From Butyrivibrio sp. VCD2006 (GTDB lineage: Bacteria > Bacillota > Clostridia > Lachnospirales > Lachnospiraceae): DNA of 64,000 nt. Each line of letters opens with the position of its first letter. Positions within the stretch are counted from its first letter, which is position 1. Below the pieces are notes generated by a model that saw only the letters and a list, made by a program, of their open reading frames with translations, had not been told where the DNA came from and searched no databases. The stretch covers positions 1 to 64,000 of the forward strand of contig NZ_KE384106.1 of assembly GCF_000423925.1 (NCBI RefSeq), in the 5' to 3' direction. Below are positions 17,375-27,394 of the stretch, one piece after another. The position numbers and the translations under genes were made by a program.

Positions 17375-17403
17375 TTAACCCCTTTTAATAAAAACTTTAT
17401 AAT
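17375..17403 (+). promoter_or_regulatory. Possible promoter of the hybrid kinase gene
   Basis: TTAACC (17375-17380) and TATAAT (17398-17403), spacer 17 nt. It lies in a 150-nt gap with no other feature. Confidence 0.45.
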
Positions 17404-17480
17404 GTAGATGCTCAAAAACACTTATAATTTATTTGTGGATTTATGATGTGATAGCATGATTTTTTTATGAGGGATTTTCG

Positions 17481-20400
17481 GTGCGAAAAAATAAAAGCAC
17501 AGCCGGAATAATTATCATAGTTTTGATCGCTTTGATAATTGTCACAATCATAAATACTTTGCTTGTATTTAACATGACAGCTGAAGAGACCCGAAATTCA
17601 GGAGCTTATCAGCTGGAAAGTATTGTGGCAGAGCTTGATAAAGGGATAATTTCCGCAAAAAATTCTACATCAGAAATAGCTATTCAGGCGCAACCGTTGT
17701 TGGAAGATAAGGATGCTCTTGCTGAGTTCATCTATGCTAAAAAGGATGAAATCGCAAAAGAATCAAACGGTATGGGCTTTAATGTTTATGTTGCAGGCAC
17801 TGATTTTCAAATAATACCTAATCTTAATGATACTGAAGGATATGTTGCTACGGAAAGAATTTGGTATAGAGGTGCCATAAATAATAATGGAGCAATTTAT
17901 GTCAGCGATCCATATGCTGATATAGTTACCGGTGATATTTGCTATACAGTATCAAAGGAACTTCTTACAAAAGGAATAGTAATAGCTATAGACTGTTCCT
18001 TAGCGAAAATTCAAGAAGAGATTGAAAAAATATCCATATCTAATAACAATGAGGCAGTGCTGGTTTCAGGTGATGGAGTAGTAGCGGCTTGTAGTAACAC
18101 TACTAGTGTTGGCACAAAACTACAGGATTCATTTCCCGATCTGGCCGGTATTTTTGCGCTTGCCAAAACCTCTGATACAACAGTTTCGTCCAGAATAAAG
18201 AACGGACTGTTTAATAACAATCTTTTTGCCACAGGAACGGATTCCAGATGGTATCTTATTGTCAGTATAAATGACTGGGAACTCTATCGGGCTATTTATA
18301 TCTGGCTGTTTGTAGCCATTGTCCTTAATGCAATACTTTTTAGCGTTGTCTTTATGCTTTATTACATTAGTAAGATTAATGAGAGAAAGGCTCAGGATGC
18401 GCTTGATTCTAAGGACAAATTCCTAAGAGCAGTTACAGGTGACTTAAAATCTCCTTTAAATCAGATTTTGAACAACTCAAACTCAAAAGCTTTTGATGAA
18501 GACATAAACTATGAAGCAAGATTTGAGGCTATTCAGGATGCAACAAAACAGTTATCTGAAAGTATTCAGCAGATAATCAGTTACTCAAATTATGTAAAAG
18601 AAGAAAAAGAAAAGAGTACAAAGCAAAGTGTTAAAAAGTATACAAGAGTAAGCAGCAGATTCAGGAATCTGATTCTGGGTCTTATGGCACTTAGTATGCT
18701 TATTAGTGTAATTTCCATAAGCTGGATGACTTCAAGATGGTGTAAAGCCAGAATGCGTGAAATTGTAGGTGAGTACAATAATACAGTTTCTGAATGGGTA
18801 CTTACTCAGGAGAGCATTCTTGACATGTTTTGCTCACATATAGCAACAAATCCTGACTTGCTTGATGATTATGACGCTACTATTGAATATCTGGATAAGA
18901 TTACTTCACGTTATGAAGAGGTTTCAGCAACTTATATTGCAAATAAAGATTTCTCGCCTACTGTTTACATGAATAACGGGTGGAAACCCGATGAAAACTT
19001 CAGGGTTGAAGACAGACAGTGGTACATGGATGCAATAAACAATGATTATAAATATAATATTTCCAGTCCTTACATTGATGTTGTAACAGGTCTTTACTGC
19101 ATCACAATTTCGGAGAAGGTATATAACTACAAAACCGGTGAATTTATTGGAGTTTTCGGTATTGATTTTTACATGGATAAGCTTGTTGATATTCTTGGAA
19201 AATCATATGCGGATAAGAATTACGCTTTTCTTACTGATAACCGAGGAATGATAATAAATCACCCTAATGGAACCTACCAAATGAGGGTTGGTAATACCAC
19301 AAATATAGCAAACCTTCCATACTCGAAGGTGAAAACAGATGGTGATGACGTCATGATCTTTACAGATTATGATGATGATTTAAAAGTTATGCTTGCTACA
19401 GAGAATGAATACTCAGGCTTTAAGGTTTACATTGTATTCTATTTCCTCAGTATATATGGAAGAACCATAATATATGGCTCAATAGCTCTATTTGCATCTC
19501 TTTTGTGTGTAATTGTAGTTTACAGACTTCTTGGCAGATTGATCACCTGGCAGGAGGAGATGAATAATCAGCTTCAGGAGGCTGCAGACAGCGCAATAGC
19601 AGCAGGAAAGGCAAAGAGTGATTTCCTTGCCATGATGTCTCATGAGATAAGGACGCCAATTAACGCGATTATCGGTATGAACGAAATGATACTCCGTGAG
19701 AGTCCAAGAGATGACATCAAGGGATATGCAAGGAAAATACGAAGCGCTTCAAAAACGCTGCTGTCTCTAATTAACAGTATTCTTGACTTCTCTAAGATTG
19801 AGGAAGGTAAACTCGAGATTATTGCTGTTAACTATGAAACAAGAAATCTCTTAAATGATGTAATTAATATGATAATTCCAAGGTTCAAGAACAAAGATCT
19901 TGAACTTAAGCTTGAGATTGATCCCGGACTTCCCAGAGGAATGTACGGTGATGACGTACGAATCAAGCAGATTATTCTTAATATTCTTACAAATGCTGTT
20001 AAATATACCGAGAAGGGTAGTGTTACACTTTCAGTATCAGGAAGTGCATGCGGAAAAGAGCATGTGATGATTGATGTTAAGGTAACGGATACAGGTATTG
20101 GTATTAAGGATGCAGATATTGATAAGCTGAATGCTCTTTTCCAGAGACTTGATGAGAAGAGAAACAGAAATATTGAGGGAACCGGACTTGGTATATCTAT
20201 TGTGACAAGTCTTCTAAAGATGATGGGAAGTCATCTTGAAGTAAAGAGTGTTTATGGTGAAGGATCGGAATTCTCCTTTGAGTTAAAGCAAAAAGTTACT
20301 GACTGGGGCGATATCGGTGAATTTAATCTTGATTCAGTGGTCAGCGAGGAACAGGAAACATCTGATAAATACCTTGTTGCTGATCACGCGGATATTCTTG

Positions 20401-21290
20401 TTGTTGATGACAACGATATGAACCTTGCTGTAATAGAAGGACTTCTAAAGAGAAACAGAATTTCACCTGATTTTGCTACAAGCGGCGCTCAGTGTATCGA
20501 AGAGGTTCGAAAGAAGCATTATGATATTGTCCTTCTTGATCACATGATGCCTGAAATGGATGGTATCGAGACTCTTGAACAACTTAGGAAGAACAATATC
20601 CTAAGAAAGGATACAACTGTTATTGCACTTACTGCAAATGCGGTAGTTGGTGCAAGAGAGGAATACCTTGCTGCAGGATTTAATGATTATCTGTCAAAAC
20701 CTGTAGATCCTAATGCTCTTGAAAAAATGCTTGGTAAATATCTTCCTGATTATAAGATATCTTATGAAGAAGCGAAGGCAGAACCCAAGAAAGAAACAAA
20801 GACTATGGCAAAGGCACCTGAGCCGGTTCACACTGCGATAGGTTCAAATGAGAACTTTGAAGATTCTGATATCATTGAATTCGTACCGGGATCACCCATT
20901 TTTGAAAGCGCAGACAGTGGCGAATCCAACAATGAAGTGATTAGAGCCCTTGAAAAGCTTTCATATATTGACACTAAAGCAGCAATTCCTCTTTGTGGTT
21001 CTGAGGATGCCTATATAACAATTTTGCAGATGTTTATCAGAACTGCTGATATCAAGAAGAAGAGAATCAAAGAGCTCTATGAAAAGAAGGATATAAAGAA
21101 TTATATAATTGAAATTCATGCATTAAAGAGCTCAGCAAGACTTATTGGTGCGATGGAATTCAGTGAACTTGCAAGAGAACTTGAGCTTGCAGGCAAAGAA
21201 AACAATTTATCAGTAATTGAAGAAAAAACAGACGAAATTTTCGTTTGGTATGATAAAATTAAGAATGAAATAAGTTCAATCATTAGCTGA
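17481..21290 (+). CDS. Hybrid sensor histidine kinase with two Cache sensors
   Basis: This 1,269-residue membrane kinase senses extracellular signals. Order: helix (about 8-30), first dCache-like sensor (to about 270), helix (about 275-298), a DHp-like helical pair (about 305-375), helix (about 395-415), second dCache sensor (to about 645), helix (about 650-675), true DHp with phospho-acceptor H721 in MMSHEIRTP, HATPase with GTGLGIS, receiver with D1020, and an Hpt domain with H1213. The first DHp copy reads AVTGDLKSP, with Gly320 where His should be, and no ATPase follows it. The GTG start follows GAGGG by 8 nt. A receiver-GGDEF gene follows by 21 nt and is the likely partner. Confidence 0.9.
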   Translation: MRKNKSTAGIIIIVLIALIIVTIINTLLVFNMTAEETRNSGAYQLESIVAELDKGIISAKNSTSEIAIQAQPLLEDKDALAEFIYAKKDEIAKESNGMGFNVYVAGTDFQIIPNLNDTEGYVATERIWYRGAINNNGAIYVSDPYADIVTGDICYTVSKELLTKGIVIAIDCSLAKIQEEIEKISISNNNEAVLVSGDGVVAACSNTTSVGTKLQDSFPDLAGIFALAKTSDTTVSSRIKNGLFNNNLFATGTDSRWYLIVSINDWELYRAIYIWLFVAIVLNAILFSVVFMLYYISKINERKAQDALDSKDKFLRAVTGDLKSPLNQILNNSNSKAFDEDINYEARFEAIQDATKQLSESIQQIISYSNYVKEEKEKSTKQSVKKYTRVSSRFRNLILGLMALSMLISVISISWMTSRWCKARMREIVGEYNNTVSEWVLTQESILDMFCSHIATNPDLLDDYDATIEYLDKITSRYEEVSATYIANKDFSPTVYMNNGWKPDENFRVEDRQWYMDAINNDYKYNISSPYIDVVTGLYCITISEKVYNYKTGEFIGVFGIDFYMDKLVDILGKSYADKNYAFLTDNRGMIINHPNGTYQMRVGNTTNIANLPYSKVKTDGDDVMIFTDYDDDLKVMLATENEYSGFKVYIVFYFLSIYGRTIIYGSIALFASLLCVIVVYRLLGRLITWQEEMNNQLQEAADSAIAAGKAKSDFLAMMSHEIRTPINAIIGMNEMILRESPRDDIKGYARKIRSASKTLLSLINSILDFSKIEEGKLEIIAVNYETRNLLNDVINMIIPRFKNKDLELKLEIDPGLPRGMYGDDVRIKQIILNILTNAVKYTEKGSVTLSVSGSACGKEHVMIDVKVTDTGIGIKDADIDKLNALFQRLDEKRNRNIEGTGLGISIVTSLLKMMGSHLEVKSVYGEGSEFSFELKQKVTDWGDIGEFNLDSVVSEEQETSDKYLVADHADILVVDDNDMNLAVIEGLLKRNRISPDFATSGAQCIEEVRKKHYDIVLLDHMMPEMDGIETLEQLRKNNILRKDTTVIALTANAVVGAREEYLAAGFNDYLSKPVDPNALEKMLGKYLPDYKISYEEAKAEPKKETKTMAKAPEPVHTAIGSNENFEDSDIIEFVPGSPIFESADSGESNNEVIRALEKLSYIDTKAAIPLCGSEDAYITILQMFIRTADIKKKRIKELYEKKDIKNYIIEIHALKSSARLIGAMEFSELARELELAGKENNLSVIEEKTDEIFVWYDKIKNEISSIIS

Positions 21291-21311
21291 TACTTTTTCG
21301 GAGGGACAAAG

Positions 21312-22700
21312 ATGGCCGGTTGGGTATTTGTGGTCGATGATGATATGACCAATCTGCTTGCTGCAGGTAATATTCTAAGCCAGAACAACATTCGTGTAAC
21401 AGCGATAAAATCAGGTAAGAAGCTTCTTGCTCATTTGAAGAATAATAAACCTGATCTTATTTTGCTGGATATTCTTATGCCTGAAATGGACGGCTTTGAA
21501 ACTTATGAAAAGTTACGCGAGCAGGAGAAAAACAGAGGCGAAGAAGAAATACCTGTAATTTTCCTGACTGCTGACGAGGATAAGAATTCAGAGAACAGAG
21601 CCCTCCAACTGGGAGCTGTTGATTATATCCATAAGCCTTTAAATGAAGAGGTTCTTTTAAAGAGAATTAATAATGCCCTTGAGCATAGCTCCCGTATAAA
21701 GGAGCTTATAAACGATGCTACAATTGACGGTCTTACAGGATTTTTGAATAAATCTGCTGTAAATGAAAAGCTTACAGAGGTTTGTAAGACCACAGATGGT
21801 GCACTTATGATTCTTGATATAGATAATTTCAAGAAGGTCAATGATCTTTATGGTCATGATAAGGGTGATCGGATTCTTACTGCATTTGCGGATATAATAA
21901 AGACAACTACCCGTGAAAAGGATATAATCGGAAGGATTGGAGGAGACGAGTTCGTCATTTTCCTGAAGAACTTCAAGGCAGAAAGTGGAATAAGTGCAAT
22001 AAATGATCGTATTAATCATCAGCTTATGGCAAGAGTACATGAGTTTGTTGGTGATACTATTCCTTTTAACATCGGTGTTTCAATAGGTGTATCCTTTATA
22101 CCTACTGATGGTCGTGAATATGAGCTTCTTTTCAGAAAAGCTGACACCGCGCTTTATCAGGTTAAGCAGCATGGTAAGCACGGCTACAATATTTTCTCTG
22201 ATTCCATGGAGCAGGTTATCGAATATGATGTTGCTTCCAAGGATGAGATAGACAGAATCAGCAATGCGCTTAAGGAAAATGAGACCTATAATAGCGCAAT
22301 GTGGATTGGGCAGGATGCTTTCAGCCACATCTACAGGTATATGATGAGATATATCAGAAGCTATAATGGCACTGCTTATAAGGTGCTTTTCAATGCAACG
22401 CCTGCCTATAGTGATATGTCCAAGGTTGAATTTACCGAGTGTATGAAGAAATTTGGTACCTTTTTGTCTAATTCACTTCGCAAAAGTGATGTTATGATGC
22501 AAAATGGTGTTAATGAGTTCTTTCTGTTTTTGCCTGACATCGATGAGAAATACATTGATAATGTTATAAACAGAATCATCGAATCATGGCAAAACCTTGA
22601 TTTTTCTTCAAAGATAAATGTCTCTTTTGAGACGGAGATCATCTCTAACGACAGCGCAAATGACGGAAAGAGACGATCAGGGGATTTTTCCAATAAATAA
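21312..22700 (+). CDS. Response regulator with active and degenerate GGDEF domains
   Basis: This 462-residue protein is a probable diguanylate cyclase controlled by phosphorylation. The receiver domain (about 1-125) has D53 as phospho-acceptor. The GGDEF domain (about 135-295) has the intact GGDEF motif at 210-214. A third region (about 310-455) has the same secondary pattern, with RKSDVMMQNGVNEFFLFLP, so the motif is GVNEF at 399-403 and it should be inactive as a cyclase. GGAGGG precedes the ATG. The adjacent upstream hybrid kinase has an Hpt domain able to pass phosphate to D53. Confidence 0.88.
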   Translation: MAGWVFVVDDDMTNLLAAGNILSQNNIRVTAIKSGKKLLAHLKNNKPDLILLDILMPEMDGFETYEKLREQEKNRGEEEIPVIFLTADEDKNSENRALQLGAVDYIHKPLNEEVLLKRINNALEHSSRIKELINDATIDGLTGFLNKSAVNEKLTEVCKTTDGALMILDIDNFKKVNDLYGHDKGDRILTAFADIIKTTTREKDIIGRIGGDEFVIFLKNFKAESGISAINDRINHQLMARVHEFVGDTIPFNIGVSIGVSFIPTDGREYELLFRKADTALYQVKQHGKHGYNIFSDSMEQVIEYDVASKDEIDRISNALKENETYNSAMWIGQDAFSHIYRYMMRYIRSYNGTAYKVLFNATPAYSDMSKVEFTECMKKFGTFLSNSLRKSDVMMQNGVNEFFLFLPDIDEKYIDNVINRIIESWQNLDFSSKINVSFETEIISNDSANDGKRRSGDFSNK

Positions 22701-22735
22701 TACTCCCAAAAATAATATAAATGGAGCTCTTTAAA

Positions 22736-23347
22736 ATGATTGCTTTTGTAAATGGAATACTGGATGAAAAAAGAGATCTGTTAGCGGTAATCGATGTCGG
22801 AGGTATTGGCTATAATGTCAATATCTCTGCTTATACTGCGGACAGATTACCCTCAAAGGGTGATGCGGTAAAGCTGTACACCTATATGAGCGTGCGTGAG
22901 GATGCTATGAATCTCTATGGCTTTTTGACAAGAGATGAACTGGATTTTTTCAAGCTCCTTATAAGCGTAAGCGGAATTGGTCCTAAGGGAGGTCAGGCAA
23001 TTCTTTCCGTAATGACCCCGGATGACCTTAGATTCGCTATACTTTCCGGTGACTCTAAGGCTATAAGCAAGGCACCGGGCGTTGGCAAAAAGACTGCGGA
23101 AAGGCTTGTCCTCGAACTTAAGGATAAGATATCAAATGATGATATCCTTGAAGGAAGAGCCGGAGGAAGTGGCGAAAGTGTGGCACCTTTGTCAGACGAG
23201 CCACAGAACGAGGCTGTGGAAGCACTTGTAAGTCTTGGCTATGGATTGTCGGAAGCTTCAAAGGCAGTTAGGAAAGTTATTGCCGAAGGTGCGAAGGCTG
23301 AGGATACTGAAAGCATCTTAAAGCTTGCACTTAAGGAATTGATTTAA
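22736..23347 (+). CDS. ruvA: Holliday junction branch migration protein RuvA
   Basis: This 203-residue protein binds four-way DNA junctions and guides the RuvB motor. It has an N-terminal OB fold (about 1-63), two helix-hairpin-helix motifs (SGIGPKGGQAIL and APGVGKKTAERL) and a C-terminal domain that contacts RuvB (about 155-203). The ATG at 22736 was chosen because GGAG lies 9 nt upstream. The in-frame ATG at 22721 would put that site inside the gene. ruvB follows by 34 nt. Confidence 0.95.
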   Translation: MIAFVNGILDEKRDLLAVIDVGGIGYNVNISAYTADRLPSKGDAVKLYTYMSVREDAMNLYGFLTRDELDFFKLLISVSGIGPKGGQAILSVMTPDDLRFAILSGDSKAISKAPGVGKKTAERLVLELKDKISNDDILEGRAGGSGESVAPLSDEPQNEAVEALVSLGYGLSEASKAVRKVIAEGAKAEDTESILKLALKELI

Positions 23348-23381
23348 GTTAATCGTATTATTGTAATATAAGGAATCAGGT

Positions 23382-24419
23382 ATGGAAAAAAGAACAATTA
23401 AGACCTCCAATGAGCGCGGTAATGGGGCAATTAGCGCAAGGGAACTGGATGAGGATAAAAAGATCGAGGGTTCATTAAGACCAAAAAGGCTCGCTGATTA
23501 TATCGGACAATCAAAGATCAAGGAAAATCTTAATGTTTCAATAGAAGCTGCCAAGAAAAGAAATCAAAGCCTTGATCACATTCTCCTATATGGACCTCCC
23601 GGACTTGGAAAGACGACTCTTGCAGAGATCATAGCAGCAGAAATGGGTGTTCACTGTAAGGTTACAAGCGGACCTGCCATCGAGAAGCCAGGAGAGATCG
23701 CGGCAATTCTTAATAACCTTAAAGAAGGCGATGTCCTGTTTATCGACGAGATACACAGACTTAACAGGCAGGTGGAAGAGGTTCTGTATCCTGCAATGGA
23801 GGATTACAAGATCGATATCATGATCGGAAAGGGACCCACTGCAAGATCGATAAGACTTGATCTTCCACATTTTACTCTTATCGGAGCAACCACAAGAGCA
23901 GGAATGCTTTCTGCGCCTCTCCGTGACAGATTTGGAATGCTTTATAAAATGGAATTCTACGAGACCTCAGAACTTATGCAGATAATCATGCAATCCGCAA
24001 AGGTTCTCGGCGTTGAGACTCTTGAAGACGGTGCTCACGAGATGGCGAAAAGAAGCAGAGGAACGCCAAGAATAGCCAACAGAATTCTTAAGAGAGTAAG
24101 AGATTATGCACAGGTTCGATATGACGGTGTCATAACAGAGGAAGTGGCAAGAACAGCGCTTGATCTTATGGATGTAGACAAGCTTGGTCTTGATCATAAT
24201 GACAGAACGCTTCTTCTTACCCTGATAGAGAAGTTTGGCGGAGGACCTGCAGGACTTGATACACTTGCGGCCTCAATAGGCGAAGATGCAGGCACGATCG
24301 AGGATGTATATGAGCCTTATCTGTTGAAAAACGGGCTTATAAACAGAACTCCCAGGGGAAGAGTTGTTACCGATCTTGCATACGCACATCTTGGGCTGGA
24401 TGTGATGACAGATACATGA
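23382..24419 (+). CDS. ruvB: Holliday junction helicase RuvB
   Basis: This 345-residue AAA+ motor drives branch migration with RuvA. It has [11 protein letters not shown] (Walker A, about 68-78), [10 protein letters not shown] (Walker B), the sensor region [19 protein letters not shown], and the C-terminal winged helix that binds DNA (GLDTLA...RTPRGR). The length is usual for the family. The resolvase RuvC is not visible nearby. recU at 49581 can serve that role in Firmicutes. Confidence 0.96.
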   Translation: MEKRTIKTSNERGNGAISARELDEDKKIEGSLRPKRLADYIGQSKIKENLNVSIEAAKKRNQSLDHILLYGPPGLGKTTLAEIIAAEMGVHCKVTSGPAIEKPGEIAAILNNLKEGDVLFIDEIHRLNRQVEEVLYPAMEDYKIDIMIGKGPTARSIRLDLPHFTLIGATTRAGMLSAPLRDRFGMLYKMEFYETSELMQIIMQSAKVLGVETLEDGAHEMAKRSRGTPRIANRILKRVRDYAQVRYDGVITEEVARTALDLMDVDKLGLDHNDRTLLLTLIEKFGGGPAGLDTLAASIGEDAGTIEDVYEPYLLKNGLINRTPRGRVVTDLAYAHLGLDVMTDT

Positions 24420-24458
24420 TATTGTGGTATAGTTTTTATAAAATAACATGCAATACTA

Positions 24459-24488
24459 TTGATAAGCATTGGGTTCAGGATATATAAT
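24459..24488 (+). promoter_or_regulatory. Sigma-A promoter of zapA
   Basis: TTGATA (24459-24464) and TATAAT (24483-24488), spacer 18 nt, about 40 nt before the zapA ATG. Confidence 0.65.
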
Positions 24489-24525
24489 TTAATACATATT
24501 TAGTTTTAAGTAGGGGAGGATACTT

Positions 24526-24933
24526 ATGGCTTCTAAGACAGATACCGAGGTAATTATTGGCGGTAAAGTGTTTACACTTAGCGGATATGAGAGCGAGGAA
24601 TATCTTCAGAAGGTTGCTTCATACATCAATAACAAAATTGCTGATTACAGCAAGATGGATGGTTTCAAGAGACAGCCTGTTGATACGCAGAATGTCTTGC
24701 TGCAGCTCAATATAGCTGATGATTATTTCAAAGCTAAAAAGCAGGTTGAGATGCTTGAAGCTCAGCTGAGCGACAAGGAAAAAGAGCTTTATGATATCAA
24801 GCATGAGCTTATAGCTACTCAGATCAAGCTTGAAAATACAGAAAAAAATGTTAAGAATCTTCAGTCTGACATTACAGAGGATTCAAGAAAGATCATCCAG
24901 ATGGAGACAGAGCTTAAAACTCTGAAAAAGTAA
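24526..24933 (+). CDS. zapA: Cell division protein ZapA
   Basis: This 135-residue protein promotes FtsZ bundling at the division ring. The N-terminal globular domain (about 1-50: TEVIIGGKVFTLSGYESEEYLQ) is typical ZapA. A long charged coiled coil follows (about 60-135), rather longer than in E. coli ZapA. GGGGAGGA lies upstream of the ATG. It is bounded by a promoter and a terminator, so it looks monocistronic. Confidence 0.88.
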   Translation: MASKTDTEVIIGGKVFTLSGYESEEYLQKVASYINNKIADYSKMDGFKRQPVDTQNVLLQLNIADDYFKAKKQVEMLEAQLSDKEKELYDIKHELIATQIKLENTEKNVKNLQSDITEDSRKIIQMETELKTLKK

Positions 24934-24936
24934 TAT

Positions 24937-24963
24937 AAGGCTGCCGATTGGCAGCCTTTTCTA
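24937..24963 (+). terminator. Terminator after zapA
   Basis: Stem AAGGCTGCC / GGCAGCCTT with loop GATT, followed by TTCTAT. Confidence 0.8.
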
Positions 24964-25001
24964 TCATATTTATTTATTCATTTTGAAGGGATTATTTGTA
25001 T

Positions 25002-27374
25002 ATGCGTAAAGTTGAGCTTCTTGCTCCTGCAGGGAATTATGAGACAATGGTCGGTGCTTTTAATGCCGGTGCCGATGCAGTATATCTTGGCGGCCAGGGA
25101 TTTGGCGCCAGAGCTTTTGCTGATAATTTCACCAATGAAGAGGTTGTCAGGGCTATTCGCTATGCGCATATTCAGGGTAAAAAAATTTACCTGACGGTCA
25201 ATACTCTTCTTAAGGAAAAAGAAATCCCTGCCTTTAAAGAATTCTTTGCACCCTTTGCATACGCAGGACTGGATGGCGCAATTATTCAGGATCTTGGAAT
25301 TTTCAAGATAATAAAGGAATCATTCCCATGGGTTGAGCTTCATGTAAGTACTCAGATGACAATTACGGGTGATGAAGGTGCTTCACTCCTAATGGAGCTT
25401 GGAGCTTCAAGAGTGGTTCCGGCAAGAGAGCTTTCGATCGATGAGATTAAGAGAATTCATGATAATTGCAAATATCCTGATGGCAGAAGCATTGAGATAG
25501 AGGCATTTATTCATGGAGCTATGTGTTATTGCTACTCCGGAGCATGCCTGTTTTCAAGCATGGTGGGAGAGCGAAGCGGTAACAGAGGAAGGTGCGCACA
25601 GCCCTGCAGACTTCCATACAGAATGGCAAAGGGAGAAGAATGCTATCCTTTAAGCCTTAAGGATATGTGTATGGCTGACAGAATCCCGGAACTTATTGAA
25701 GCAGGTATAGATTCCTTCAAGATCGAGGGAAGGATGAAGAAGCCGGAGTATGCTGCGGGTGTTACTTCGGTATACAGGAAGATTATTGACAGATATTATG
25801 AGCTTTCTCAAAATGACAATGATTTTGAAAAAGGAAAGATAAAGCTTAGCACAGTTAAAGAAGATAGAAAAATACTATCTTCGTTATACCTTCGTTCGGA
25901 AATAGGTGAAGGTTATTATTTCAGACACAACGGAGCTGATATGATAACCCTTAAGAATCCTGCATATAATGGCTCAGAGGAAGCAGTACTTGAGGACGTA
26001 AGAAGCAGATTCATTAACGGAGAAAAGAGAGTTCCCGTGGAAGTAAGCTGCAAGCTTAAAATTGGCGAAAAAGCAGAGCTGACAATCAGTACTGACGCTT
26101 TAAACGGTATCTCGGAAACTGTTTTTGTGAAAACAACCGGAGATGAAGTTCAGGCTGCTTTGAAGAGAGCTATGTCAAGAGAGGATGTAGAGAAACAGCT
26201 TTCAAAGCTTGGAAATACATTTTTTGAAGCATCGAAGCTTGATATTCAGATTGATGATGCCGGCATCTTTATGCCTAACAAAGCTCTGAATGAACTAAGA
26301 AGATCAGCGGTTACAATGCTCGAAGAAGAAATAGCTTTAAAAAGAGGCTATAAGGTATTTGATTTATCTAAGGCAGATTGTGAGAATGCTGCAAATATTG
26401 CAGAGACCTGCGCTAAAAATACTATTAAGCGTGTGAAAGCAAAAGGCTTTGGCAGGGATACCAAAATCGATATATCGGTTCTGACCTATGATCAGTTGTT
26501 GGAAGCAGTATCATTTGCAAAGAGATCCGGAAAAGTCGGAAGAATATATATCGATTCCAGGATAATAATGATGGATAGGGATATTCCTTCTCCTGATGGC
26601 TTTGACTATTATGCTGCACTTCCATATATTGCACGTAATGAAAGCTTTTATGATGCTTATGATGAGATGAGAAAGCTTCTCGAAGCAACGGAAAAGTATT
26701 CTGTTAAGGGTGTTCTGGTAAGAAACACAGAGGAGCTTGCGATAGTAAGAAAGGCGGATTTTGGAGGAGACATCGTAACAGATTATGGTATGTATCTCTG
26801 GAATCATGAGGCCGCAGCTCTGCATGGTGAGCTTTTAAAAGATAGCACATATAAAGGCTTTAATCTACCACTCGAGCTTAATCTTCATGAGATGAGCGAG
26901 TTCATGGATGCGGTTTATTCTGATGTAAGCGATAAAGGAAATGAGGCGCCCTTGGCAGGTCTCATGATTTATGGAAGGGTTCCGATGATGCTTACTGCAA
27001 ACTGCATTAGGAATACACTTCAGGGATGCACTTCAAACCGCGGTAAAATCTGCGAATACGAAAATACAAAGATAACCGACAGAACAGGAAGAGTGATGCC
27101 TGTTACCTATGATTGCACGCATTGCTGCAATATCATATGGAATAGTGTTCCTGTTTCATTATTCAAAAAACTAAAGAAAATAAAAGCTTTTGCAGATGAC
27201 TATAAGCTTTCATACAGAATGGACTTTACGGTAGAATCAGCGTTAAGAGTGAAGGAGCTTCTGGATTCTTATGAAGGCCTGATTTATGGAAATGCAGCAG
27301 AGTCAGACAGATATGAAAGAGCGCTTTTGGAGGAAGACTACACAGCAGGTCATTTTGAGAGAAGCGCAGATTAA
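25002..27374 (+). CDS. U32 family peptidase, RlhA-like
   Basis: This 790-residue protein starts with MRKVELLAPAGNYETM, the usual opening of the U32 barrel. It carries the U32 signature around HGAMCYCYSGACLFS (about 170-185) and further cysteines in GRCAQPC. A DUF3656-type extension and a C-terminal cysteine-bearing part (CTHCCN) follow. E. coli RlhA of this long type is needed for hydroxylation of 23S rRNA C2501. Others were called collagenase-like. Peptidase activity is doubtful. The ATG at 25002 follows GAAGGG. Confidence 0.85.
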   Translation: MRKVELLAPAGNYETMVGAFNAGADAVYLGGQGFGARAFADNFTNEEVVRAIRYAHIQGKKIYLTVNTLLKEKEIPAFKEFFAPFAYAGLDGAIIQDLGIFKIIKESFPWVELHVSTQMTITGDEGASLLMELGASRVVPARELSIDEIKRIHDNCKYPDGRSIEIEAFIHGAMCYCYSGACLFSSMVGERSGNRGRCAQPCRLPYRMAKGEECYPLSLKDMCMADRIPELIEAGIDSFKIEGRMKKPEYAAGVTSVYRKIIDRYYELSQNDNDFEKGKIKLSTVKEDRKILSSLYLRSEIGEGYYFRHNGADMITLKNPAYNGSEEAVLEDVRSRFINGEKRVPVEVSCKLKIGEKAELTISTDALNGISETVFVKTTGDEVQAALKRAMSREDVEKQLSKLGNTFFEASKLDIQIDDAGIFMPNKALNELRRSAVTMLEEEIALKRGYKVFDLSKADCENAANIAETCAKNTIKRVKAKGFGRDTKIDISVLTYDQLLEAVSFAKRSGKVGRIYIDSRIIMMDRDIPSPDGFDYYAALPYIARNESFYDAYDEMRKLLEATEKYSVKGVLVRNTEELAIVRKADFGGDIVTDYGMYLWNHEAAALHGELLKDSTYKGFNLPLELNLHEMSEFMDAVYSDVSDKGNEAPLAGLMIYGRVPMMLTANCIRNTLQGCTSNRGKICEYENTKITDRTGRVMPVTYDCTHCCNIIWNSVPVSLFKKLKKIKAFADDYKLSYRMDFTVESALRVKELLDSYEGLIYGNAAESDRYERALLEEDYTAGHFERSAD

Positions 27375-27394
27375 GGATGCTATAAAAACGACTT

